Positions 26,701 to 38,700 of a DNA stretch of 64,000 nt are shown piece after piece. The stretch covers positions 20,490 to 84,489 of the forward strand of contig JAUCBJ010003122.1 of NCBI GenBank assembly GCA_032718475.1, in the 5' to 3' direction. Position numbers and translations under genes: made by a program. Numbering within the stretch: the stretch's first letter is position 1; the number at the start of each line of letters is the position of its first letter. The stretch is from Nemertoderma westbladi. Its lineage: Eukaryota; Xenacoelomorpha; Nemertodermatida; Nemertodermatidae. The notes under the pieces were generated by a model. The model did not search any database, was not told the DNA's origin, and saw only the letters and a program-made list of their open reading frames with translations.

Positions 26701-29700
26701 AAATAATGTGTTTAGTTTCAGTTTAAGAGGATAAGGAATTCGGTTAGTTTCAGTTTAAGAGGATAAATAATTTGTTTAGCTTCAGTTTAAGAGGATAAAT
26801 AATTTGGTTAGTTTCAGTTTAAGAGGATAATAATGCGGTTAGTTTCAGTTTAAGAGGATAAATAATGTGTTTAGTTTCAGTTTAAGAGGATAAGGAATTC
26901 GGATAGTTTCAGTTTAATAGGATAAATAATTTTGTTGGTTTCAGTTTAAGAGGATAAAGAATTTGGTTAGTTTCAGTTTAAGAGGATAAGGAATTCGGTT
27001 AGTTTCAGTTTAATAGGATAAATAATTTTGTTGGTTTCAGTTTAAGAGGATAAAGAATTTGTTTAGCTTCAGTTTAAGAGGATAAATAATTTGTTTAGTT
27101 TCAGTTTAAGAGGATAAATAATTTGGTTAGTTTCAGTTTAAGAGGATAATAATGCGGTTAGTTTCAGTTTAAGAGGATAAATAATGTGTTTAGTTTCAGT
27201 TTAAGAGGATAATAATGCGGTTAGTTTCAGTTTAAGAGGATAAATAATGTGTTTAGTTTCAGTTTAAGAGGATAAGGAATTCGGTTAGTTTCAGTTTAAT
27301 AGGATAGATAATTTTGTTGGTTTCAGTTTAAGAGGATAAAGAATTTGGTTAGTTTCAGTTTAAGAGGATAAGGAATTCGGTTAGTTTCAGTTTAAGAGGA
27401 TAAATAATTTGTTTAGCTTCAGTTTAAGAGGATAAATAATTTGGTTAGTTTCAGTTTAAGAGGATAATAATGCGGTTAGTTTCAGTTTAAGAGGATAAAT
27501 AATGTGTTTAGTTTCAGTTTAAGAGGATAAGGAATTTGGTTAGTTTCAGTTTAAGAGGATAAATAATTTGTTTAGCTTCAGTTTAAGAGGATAAATAATT
27601 TGGTTAGTTTCAGTTTAAGAGGATAATAATGCGGTTAGTTTCAGTTTAAGAGGATAAATAATGTGTTTAGTTTCAGTTTAAGAGGATAAGGAATTCGGTT
27701 AGTTTCAGTTTAATAGGATAAATAATTTTGTTGGTTTCAGTTTAAGAGGATAAAGAATTTGGTTAGTTTCAGTTTAAGAGGATAAGGAATTCGGTTAGTT
27801 TCAGTTTAAGGGGGGGGGTACACCATTTTCGGACAACTCTTCGATTTATCACTCTCAGCGTTTCAAAATTGTTTGGTTTTGGCTAAAATTTGGCATATAG
27901 GTGCCTAAGATGCTATTCTACATGACAGGTCAGAAAGTTTTTTTTTCCGCTATTTAATATTAGTTAATACTAGTTAACAATAAAAAAAACTTGGTTGCGC
28001 TTAAAACCCTAAGGCTTTTACAGTTTTGAACCTAATCACATGAAAGTTTTTTTATATGATAGATCAAAGATGGGGCAACATAACTATCAGGCGAAATTTT
28101 GTTAAAATAATTCTGCACCGCTAGGTGGCGCTGCAAATTTATGCTAATTTTTAGGTTTTTTATAAATAGTATTAAATTTTATTAACAAAAAATTTCGAAA
28201 AGGTGCCTGATACTTTTATGCAGGGTGGCTATCTAGACACCCACAGGAAGTTTCAGACTAATTACTCAAAAATTGTAGAAGTAGTAGGGTTCTGAAGTTG
28301 ACAATTTCATGAAAAAAATATTTGGAGATAATCAACCTTTCATTATACATAGTAATAGTAATTTCAATAGGATTCCCTAAATGGAAATTGTTATAACTTG
28401 AGAAGTAAAAGAGATATTAAATAGCGGTTTTCAGATTTGGAAACACCATTCAATGGTGCATTATAATATACCATAAAAAAAATTTCGACATATTTTGGAC
28501 CAAAATGGTGTACCCCCCCCTTAAGAGGATAAATAATTTGTTTAGCTTCAGTTTAAGAGGATAAATAATTTGGTTAGTTTCAGTTTAAGAGGATAATAAT
28601 GCGGTTAGTTTCAGTTTAAGAGGATAAATAATGTGTTTAGTTTCAGTTTAAGAGGATAAGGAATTCGGTTAGTTTCAGTTTAAGAGGATAAATAATTTGT
28701 TTAGCTTCAGTTTAAGAGGATAAATAATTTGGTTAGTTTCAGTTTAAGAGGATAATAATGCGGTTAGTTTCAGTTTAAGAGGATAAATAATTTGGTTAGT
28801 TTCAGTTTAAGAGGATAAGGAATTCGGATAGTTTCAGTTTAATAGGATAAATAATTTTGTTGGTTTCAGTTTAAGAGGATAAATAATGTGTTTAGTTTCA
28901 GTTTAAGAGGATAAGGAATTCGGATAGTTTCAGTTTAATAGGATAAATAATTTTGTTGGTTTCAGTTTAAGAGGATAAAGAATTTGGTTAGTTTCAGTTT
29001 AAGAGGATAAGGAATTCGGTTAGTTTCAGTTTAATAGGATAAATAATTTTGTTGGTTTCAGTTTAAGAGGATAAAGAATTTGTTTAGCTTCAGTTTAAGA
29101 GGATAAATAATTTGTTTAGTTTCAGTTTAAGAGGATAAATAATTTGTTTAGCTTCAGTTTAAGAGGATAAATAATTTGGTTAGTTTCAGTTTAAGAGGAT
29201 AAATAATTTGGTTAGTTTCAGTTTAAGAGGATAATAATGCGGTTAGTTTCAGTTTAAGAGGATAAATAATGTGTTTAGTTTCAGTTTAAGAGGATAAGGA
29301 ATTCGGTTAGTTTCAGTTTAATAGGATAAATAATTTTGTTGGTTTCAGTTTAAGAGGATAAAGAATTTGGTTAGTTTCAGTTTAAGAGGATAAGGAATTC
29401 GGTTAGTTTCAGTTTAAGAGGATAAATAATTTGTTTAGCTTCAGTTTAAGAGGATAAATAATTTGGTTAGTTTCAGTTTAAGAGGATAATAATGCGGTTA
29501 GTTTCAGTTTAAGAGGATAAATAATGTGTTTAGTTTCAGTTTAAGAGGATAAGGAATTTGGTTAGTTTCAGTTTAAGAGGATAAATAATTTGTTTAGCTT
29601 CAGTTTAAGAGGATAAATAATTTGGTTAGTTTCAGTTTAAGAGGATAATAATGCTGTTAGTTTCAGTTTAAGAGGATAAATAATGTGTTTAGTTTCAGTT

Positions 29701-32700
29701 TAAGAGGATAAGGAATTCGGTTAGTTTCAGTTTAATAGGATAAATAATTTTGTTGGTTTCAGTTTAAGAGGATAAAGAATTTGGTTAGTTTCAGTTTAAG
29801 AGGATAAGGAATTCGGTTAGTTTCAGTTTAAGAGGATAAATAATTTGTTTAGCTTCAGTTTAAGAGGATAAATAATTTGGTTAGTTTCAGTTTAAGAGGA
29901 TAATAATGCGGTTAGTTTCAGTTTAAGAGGATAAATAATGTGTTTAGTTTCAGTTTAAGAGGATAAGGAATTCGGTTAGTTTCAGTTTAAGAGGATAAAT
30001 AATTTGTTTAGCTTCAGTTTAAGAGGATAAATAATTTGGTTAGTTTCAGTTTAAGAGGATAATAATGCGGTTAGTTTCAGTTTAAGAGGATAAATAATGT
30101 GTTTAGTTTCAGTTTAAGAGGATAAGGAATTCGGATAGTTTCAGTTTAATAGGTTAAATAATTTTGTTGGTTTCAGTTTAAGAGGATAAAGAATTTGGTT
30201 AGTTTCAGTTTAAGAGGATAAGGAATTCGGTTAGTTTCAGTTTAATAGGATAAATAATTTTGTTGGTTTCAGTTTAAGAGGATAAAGAATTTGTTTAGCT
30301 TCAGTTTAAGAGGATAAATAATTTGTTTAGTTTCAGTTTAAGAGGATAAATAATTTGTTTAGCTTCAGTTTAAGAGGATAAATAATTTGGTTAGCTTCAG
30401 TTTAAGAGGATAATAATGCGGTTAGTTTCAGTTTAAGAGGATAAATAATGTGTTTAGTTTCAGTTTAAGAGGATAAGGAATTCGGTTAGTTTCAGTTTAA
30501 GAGGATAAATAATTTGTTTAGCTTCAGTTTAAGAGGATAAATAATTTGGTTAGTTTCAGTTTAAGAGGATAATAATGCGGTTAGTTTCAGTTTAAGAGGA
30601 TAAATAATGTGTTTAGTTTCAGTTTAAGAGGATAAGGAATTCGGATAGTTTCAGTTTAATAGGATAAATAATTTTGTTGGTTTCAGTTTAAGAGGATAAA
30701 GAATTTGGTTAGTTTCAGTTTAAGAGGATAAGGAATTCGGTTAGTTTCAGTTTAATAGGATAAATAATTTTGTTGGTTTCAGTTTAAGAGGATAAAGAAT
30801 TTGTTTAGCTTCAGTTTAAGAGGATAAATAATTTGTTTAGTTTCAGTTTAAGAGGATAAATAATTTGGTTAGTTTCAGTTTAAGAGGATAATAATGCGGT
30901 TAGTTTCAGTTTAAGAGGATAAATAATGTGTTTAGTTTCAGTTTAAGAGGATAAGGAATTCGGTTAGTTTCAGTTTAATAGGATAAATAATTTTGTTGGT
31001 TTCAGTTTAAGAGGATAAAGAATTTGGTTAGTTTCAGTTTAAGAGGATAAGGAATTCGGTTAGTTTCAGTTTAAGAGGATAAATAATTTGTTTAGCTTCA
31101 GTTTAAGAGGATAAATAATTTGTTTAGTTTCAGTTTAAGAGGATAAATAATTTGCTTAGCTTCAGTTTAAGAGGATAAATAATTTGGTTAGTTTCAGTTT
31201 AAGAGGATAATAATGCGGTTAGTTTCAGTTTAAGAGGATAAATAATGTGTTTAGTTTCAGTTTAAGAGGATAAGGAATTCGGTTAGTTTCAGTTTAATAG
31301 GATAAATAATTTTGTTGGTTTCAGTTTAAGAGGATAAAGAATTTGGTTAGTTTCAGTTTAAGAGGATAAGGAATTCGGTTAGTTTCAGTTTAAGAGGATA
31401 AATAATTTGTTTAGCTTCAGTTTAAGAGGATAAATAATTTGTTTAGCTTCAGTTTAAGAGGATAAATAATTTGGTTAGTTTCAGTTTAAGAGGATAATAA
31501 TGCGGTTAGTTTCAGTTTAAGAGGATAAATAATGTGTTTACTTTCAGTTTAAGAGGATAAGGAATTCGGTTAGTTTCAGTTTAATAGGATAAATAATTTT
31601 GTTGGTTTCAGTTTAAGAGGATAAAGAATTTGGTTAGTTTCAGTTTAAGAGGATAAGGAATTCGGTTAGTTTCAGTTTAATAGGATAAATAATTTTGTTG
31701 GTTTCAGTTTAAGAGGATAAAGAATTTGGTTAGTTTCAGTTTAAGAGGATAAGGAATTCGGTTAGTTTCAGTTTAAGAGGATAAATAATTTGTTTAGCTT
31801 CAGTTTAAGAGGATAAGGAATTCGGTTAGTTTCAGTTTAATAGGATAAATAATTTTGTTGGTTTCAGTTTAAGAGGATAAAGAATTTGGTTAGTTTCAGT
31901 TTAAGAGGATAATAATGCGGTTAGTTTCAGTTTAAGAGGATAAAGAATTTGGTTAGTTTCAGTTTAAGAGGATAATAATTCGCTTAGTTTCAGTTTAAGA
32001 GGATAAATAATTTGTTTAGCTTCAGTTTAAAAGGATAAATAATTGGTTTAGCTTCAGTTTAAGAGGATAAGGAATTCGGTTAGTTTCAGTTTATTAGGAT
32101 AAATAATTTTGTTGGTTTCAGTTTAAGAGGATAAAGAATTTGGTTAGTTTCAGTTTAAGAGGATAATATTTCGGTTAGTTTCAGTTTAAGAGGATAAATA
32201 ATTTGTTTAGTTTCAGTTTAAGAGGATAAGGAATTCGGATAGTTTCAGTTTAATAGTGTGATATAAATGTTTAATGTATTTTATTGAGATACCGGAAGTA
32301 TCCCAGATAATCGGTTTGACCTTTGCAATGTGTACGGTGAAGGGATTGATTTATATTAGATAGTAGGTAAGGCATTGCAAGAGGGGTTTATAGATTAATT
32401 GTCGTTTGTTTGATTAAAGTTTGGAGTTAATATTTAATTGTGATTTCCCTGTTTTAATATTGGCGCAGTGTGATTTACATAAAACATGAAATTATCAATA
32501 ACATCCGATTTCGCATGTTGGGAAACAGCATTGAGGGCGGAGATCAACTTGTTAGTGTTGCAAGGGAAAATCGAGGAGGAAAAAAAGGACGAAGCTTTGC
32601 TAATGAAGATACAGATTTCCGTAGAAGACAGCATTTTAAAGAAAATGCATATAGACCGCCGAACCACAGCAAATTCTTTACTAACAAAACTCAAAGAGGT

Positions 32701-35700
32701 ATGGACACAGTTGGTGGTACCAACCGACGGAGTAAATTCATTAGAGTTTGACATAGTGTCAAGGGACGATGTAACCAAATTTGATGACAATTTGAGACTA
32801 CTCCGCTATAAACGAACGATTTCCGATGATTTAGCTATTAGTATATTCATAAAAAACATAAAAAATGAAGCGTCAAGAAAGATCGTTCTGGTCCAGCAAT
32901 TCACGTCATGGGATGCGTTGGTGCGTTTCATTATGGACACAGGTATCTCTCTAACCAATTGTAACCAACATACTTCGCATCTACCAGTATCAGGAGCCGT
33001 AAAAACGGGATGCTACAATTGCGGTGTAGCCGGCCACTTTGCTAGACAATGCTTCAAGCGGTGCAATCGTTGCACCAATCACAATCACTTGCCTAAAGAC
33101 TGTTTAAAAGGAAAATCAAAAAACGACGCTTCCCAGTAGTGGGGGGTGCAACTACTGGGATCATCAACGAACCGATAGCACCATTCATTTACGCAGAAAT
33201 CGATTTGAATGGTGGAAGCCCACGCATACCTATGTTAGACACCGGATCTGAATTAAACTTAATGTCAATAAACATGGCTAATGACTTGTCAGTTCCGATT
33301 ATACCGCATGGTATATATTTTCGTACAGCATCTGGTGATGTTGTTAAATCGAGAGGTTTTGTTCAGGTTTGGGTGAAGTGGGGAGATATTCGTCAAACAT
33401 TTGATTTTCATGTACTGGGAGATCCTCCATTTGATTTAATACTTGGCATTAGGGCCATATGGACCTTCCCCTCAATATTATCTTATCCCATTGTGGCGAT
33501 GACTGCGACTACGACTACCGATACAGCTCTTTCAAAGGAATACTTTTTTAAACTTTTCCGTTGGCCATCATCATGGTCATCCGATAATACAAAACGTCTC
33601 CACGACTTGATCTGGGAATTTCAGGATATATTTAGTCGATCGAAATTCGATGTTGGAAGAATGAAATCATTCACCCATCACATAGAAACGTCTGGTCCTC
33701 CTATTTTCAGAAGACAATACAAAAACGCATACACAGAACGAGAAAATGTACACAAGATAATCACGGAGATGCATGAAAATAACATTATCTCTCCTGCTTC
33801 TTCGCCATGGAATTCGCCATATTTGTTGGTAGATAAACCTGACCACTCAAAACGATTTTGTGTTGATTTTAGACCTCTAAACAAAGTCACTCAGGACAAT
33901 AAATTCCCCATGCCAGTAATAGATGAACTTTTAGATAGACTTCAAGGAAAGAAAATTTTTTCGACGTTAGACATGACGGCCGGTTATTGGCAAGTACCCT
34001 TATCTGAGGAAAGTAAACCGAAGACGGCTTTCCAAGCGGATCATAGACAGTGGCAATTCAATGTGTTAGCAATGGGATTGAAAAATGCGGCCCCAGAATT
34101 CCAACGAGACATGCAAACTGTATTAAGAGGTCTCAACACGTTTCCTTACCAGGACGACATCATCAACGCTACTGAGACTGAAGAAGAACATCTAGAGAGC
34201 CTACAGAAAATTTTCGTACGATTACGAAATGAAGGAATTAAATTAAAACCATCAAAATGCGCATTTGGTCTAACTGAGATATCGTATTTGGGTTTTATTA
34301 TTCAAGATGGACAAGTCAAACCTGATCCTGATAAAATAAAGTGTATACAAGAATTTCCTACGCCAACCAATGGAAAGGAATTACAGTCATTTCTTGGACT
34401 CATTAACTTTTATTCAAGGTTCGCTAAGAGATTAGCTACATACGCGGCTCCCTTATATGAGTTGACAACAAAATCAAAAAATAAATTCAAATGGTTACCC
34501 GAACATTCCGAAGTCTTTGATAAAGTAAAAAATTTATTCTCAGAAGCAGTATCATTATACATTCCCGATTTATCACAAGCTTTCATAGTCAGAACCGACG
34601 CAAGCGATAGGGCTGTTGGAGCTGTGTTGAGTCAAATAATTAATTCTGAAGAAGTCCCAGTGCATTTCGCAAGTCGAACCCTACGCGGATCGGAACTTAA
34701 CTGGTCAACTACTGATAAAGAATTTTTTAGTTTACATTGGGCAATCAGAAAATTTGATATGTACTTAAAGGGAAATGAAGTAACAGTTTACACTGACCAC
34801 AAACCATTAATTGGACTGATAGACAAGAGAGCTGGAAACAATCAACGACAAAGACGATGGCTAGATTATATACAGGACTTTAAATTAAATATTAACTATA
34901 TACGTGGAGTTGAAAACGTTGTGGCAGACACTTTGTCTCGCTTGCCATTAGACTCAACGTTCCCAAATGTAAAGGCCGCTCCATTCGTACCAAACGCCGT
35001 TTGTGCTCTCAAGGCGTTATCTGACAAAGATTCCGAGATAGTAGCAAGGCAATACCATGATGCGGGACATTACTCTATAAACAAAACTCGTGCGGCAATT
35101 TTAAATGACGGCCTATGGTTCCCAAAAATGAGATCCACACTACGATCAATTCAAGATGATTGTATAGAGTGTCGCACAAAGAAGTCGTACACAAAAAATC
35201 CCCCAAAAGGAGAACTACCAAACCTAGAAACTCGTGCTATTGGGGAGATTGTCTCTATTGACATTGTTGGACCCTTACCAACAACAAGATTAGGATTTCG
35301 TTACATCTTGTCGATGATAGATATGGCGTCACGTTACCTGGAAGCGGTACCAATGAAAATGGTTACAGCGCAAATAACTGCAGACGCTTTTCAGAAAGGA
35401 TGGGTATTTAGACATGGTCCTCCACGACGAATCCACACCTACAACGGTTCCCAATTTCGTTCTGCGTTGTTTAATAATATTCTGGAAACTGCCTTTTGCA
35501 ATTATGAAATTGATCATACATATTCATCGCCGTACTATCCTCAAGGCAATGGAGTTATTGAAAGAATACACCGTACTTTAAAAGATCGCATTCGATGCAT
35601 GTCTGGGGATTGGCAATCGAACTTATCGGAAGCTGTTTATAATATAAATCGCCATGTTCACGATGGTATTGAGTGTTCGCCGTTTTTCGCACTCTATGGG

Positions 35701-38700
35701 TATAATGTCCCACCAGCCACTTACCCAGCAATGCTTAAAGAAAACCCATCCATCATGCAATCGTTAGCTCCTCCTATCCCACCACCACAAAGATCAACGT
35801 TTGGCCCCAAATTTCACCCACCTCAACGAGTTGTAGCAAAATTATCTCCGCAGGTTGTTCGCCTAGATCAATATGGAACTGTGAATATAAGAAAATGTAC
35901 TTAGTTCAATATTATTGACTCCATTTAGCGCGATTCTAATTTAGATTCATATTTTTGATGTTGTTGAATTTTATATAAAATTTTATATAAATGTTTAATG
36001 TATTTTATTGAGATACCGGAAGTATCTCAGATAATCGGTTTCACCTTTGCAATGTGTACGGTGAAGGGATTGATTTATATTAGATATTAGGTAAGGCATT
36101 GCGAAGGGGGGTTTATATATTAATTGTCGTTTGTTTGATTAAAGTTTGGAGTTAATATTTAATTGTGATTTCCCTGTTTTAATAAATAGGATAAAGAATT
36201 TGGTTAGTTTCAGTTTAAGAGGATAATAATTCGGTTAGTTTCAGTTTAATAGGATAAATAATTTTGTTGGTTTCAGTTTAAGAGGATAAAGAATTTGGTT
36301 AGTTTCAGTTTAAGAGGATAAGGAATTCGGTTAGTTTCAGTTTAAGAGGATAAATAATTTGGTTAGTTTCAGTTTAAGAGGATAATAATTCGGTTAGTTT
36401 CAGTTTAAGAGGATAAATAATTTGTTTTGTTTCAGTTTAAGAGGATAAGGAATTCGGTTAGTTTCAGTTTAATAGGATAAATAATTTTGTTGGTTTTAGT
36501 TTAATGGGATAAATAATTTTGTTGGTTTCAGTTTAAGAGGATAAAGAATTGGGTTAGTTTCAGTTTAAGAGGATAAGGAATTTGGTTAGTTTCAGTTTAA
36601 GAGGATAATAATTCGCTTAGTTTCAGTGTAAGAGGATAAATAATTTGTTTAGTTTCAGTTTAATAGGATAAATAATTTTGTTGGTTTCAGTTTAAGAGGA
36701 TAAAGAATTTGGTTAGTTTCAGTTTAAGGAGATAAAGAATTTGGTTAGTTTCAGTTTAAGAGGATAATAATTCGCTTAGTTTCAGTGTAAGAGGATAAAT
36801 AATTTGTTTAGTTTCAGTTTAATAGGATAAATAATTTTGTTGGTTTCAGTTTAAGAGGATAAGGAATTCGGTTAGTTTCAGTTTAATAGGATAAATAATT
36901 TTGTTGGTTTTAGTTTAATAGGATAAATAATTTTGTTGGTTTCAGTTTAAGAGGATAAATAATTTGTTTAGTTTCAGTTTAAGAGGATAAGGAATTTGGT
37001 TAGTTTCAGTTTAATAGGATAAATAATTTTCTTGGTTTCAGTTTAATAGGATAAATAATTTTGTTGGTTTCAGTTTAAGAGGATAAAGAATTTGTTAGTT
37101 TCAGTTTAAGAGGATAATAATTTGGTTAGTTTCAGTTTAAAAGGATAATAATTCGGTTAGTTTCAGTTAAGAGGATAAATAATTTGTTTAGCTTCAGTTT
37201 AAGAGGATAAGGAATTCGGTTAGTTTCAGTTTAATAGGATAAAAAATTTGGTTAGTTTCAGTTTAAGAGGATAATAATTCAGTTAGTTTCAGTTTAAGAG
37301 GATAAATAATTTGTTTACTTTCAGTTTAAGAGGAGAAGGAATTCGGTTGGTTTCAGTTTAATAGGGTAAAGAATTTGGTTAGTTTCAGTTTAATAGGATA
37401 AATAATTTGGTTAGTTTCAGTTTAAGAGGATAAAGAATTTGGTTAGTTTCAGTTTAAGAGGATAAAGTATTGGGTGAGTTTTAGTTTCAACTTTGGTTGG
37501 TAAATAACAAGACGCCTTGTGTTTATATCATTATTAAGTGATGTACTGCGTCCACTGTAACTATTATCTAATCGTCCGCAGGTAAACAGGTATCCCAGGC
37601 TCGTCCGACGTACCTTCAGCTAGACAAACTTCCCAACACACAACCCGGTGGACGAATGCAAAGCGAAATATCTCGACTGCAAACCCAGGCCCGAGAGACT
37701 TCCATAAAGCTAAAGGCAATTCTCGAAGATCCATCGCAGGTAATATGAGAACTTTGTGTTTGTTTCGTACCGCAATTTGTTATAACATTCACTGACACGT
37801 ATTTAATATAAATATATATTCATGAATTAAAATTTGTGATATAGGCGGTACAGTGAACGAACGTGGTCGAAAAATGGGAGGAAAAGCGGTTATCGGATAA
37901 ATTAATGTCCGAAGAAACAGTAAACAATGGATCATGTCCTTTTATTGTTAAAGTTTAGGGTGTCGTTTACAGCCAGCTTACTGCGAAAGTTAGGATGTTT
38001 CTGCCACGTTTATACCCCCATAAAAAATAATTGTTTAGATGATAAATACGGTAATATTATATCTGATAGTGTATCATATGTGTTTAAATACACAACATGT
38101 GCCATGGAATCTTGATTCTTTTCGCTAACTGAGTTCCTAACCATTATTGTGCACAGATATTTAGTGGAGTGAGAGGGGGGGACTGAGTTGCTAACCATTG
38201 TGCACAGAATCGCGATTATTGTTAAAATGTAATTATAATACTACTACTAGGGTCTACTATAGAGGTACTACTACTACTAGGTCGAGCGAGCTCGGATTGT
38301 GGAAATGAGATTCTCCATAGTTGTCGCAATTTCGTTTCTCCCAAGTTCAGTATCCCTTTCAAATTGATCTATATATGTTATGGCCAGTCGTCCACGACTA
38401 CGCTTTCTATGAGTTGGTTGCCAGAGAAGTAGATCTGGTATGACCTCGTCTTTACTTCGCCAGCAGTGCCCACTGAATCTTAATCTGCGTTCACGGAGGG
38501 TGGTTGATTCAGGTGGTATTGTACCATAAAGCTCGGCGTTTGTCATGTGTTGTCTCCAGCTGATGTTTAGGGCTGCCCTTAGTAGTCTTGTGTAGCAACC
38601 ATCAATACGTTGTTCAAGTGATTTAGTCAGTGTCCAGGTCTCACCCCCGTATAAAAATACACTTTCCACTGTGGCTCGAAAGAACTTAGTCTTCAGGTGC

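Larger units (their letters stand above)
9092..32256 (+). repeat. ~32-bp minisatellite array grown from an exon/donor junction
   Basis: About 680 tandem copies of a 31-33-bp unit whose core is GAATTCG|GTTAGTTTCAG followed by TTTAA and a GGATAA-containing stretch. The first unit overlaps the exon end at 9092-9107. At least six monomer types differ at the exon-derived half (GGAATTCG, AGAATTTG, ATAATTTT, ATAATTTG, ATAATGCG, ATAATGTG). From about 11 kb they are ordered into a nine-monomer higher-order repeat of 287 bp, and into longer repeats of 2,550 and 3,741 bp. Most units keep a donor-like GTTAGT and an acceptor-like TTTCAG, and nearly all keep a TTAA. Two MITEs interrupt the array, and a gypsy element splits it from its right-hand remainder at 36185-37478. 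Confidence 0.95.
32257..36184 (+). mobile_element. Ty3/gypsy LTR retrotransposon inserted in the satellite
   Basis: The two LTRs (32257-32459 and 35981-36184) differ at roughly 8-10 positions and flank gag and pol. A five-base duplication AATAG lies at 32252-32256 and 36185-36189. The 3.9-kb element is close to full length. The LTR divergence, a changed catalytic residue in integrase and lost LTR edge bases (TGTG at the left, TTTT at the right) show it is not brand new. It belongs to the Ty3/Metaviridae-type elements with order PR-RT-RH-IN and no env-like frame. Confidence 0.92.

Noticed and set aside
9108-32256. Micro-exons of ~21 nt between each TTTCAG and the next donor
   Set aside because: The putative introns would be 11 bases, far below any spliceable size, and the pieces contain stops in the needed phase.
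9092-37478. CRISPR-like array
   Set aside because: The repeats are directly contiguous with no unique spacers, and the context is a eukaryotic intron.
37590-37739. Alternative LZTFL1 exon 5 using the acceptor at 37589
   Set aside because: Open, but the frame gives no coiled coil and ends in a phase that meets stops in the next exon.
37854-37856. TGA read as selenocysteine
   Set aside because: LZTFL1 is not a selenoprotein family and the aligned position is an ordinary coiled-coil residue. A CpG transition is simpler.
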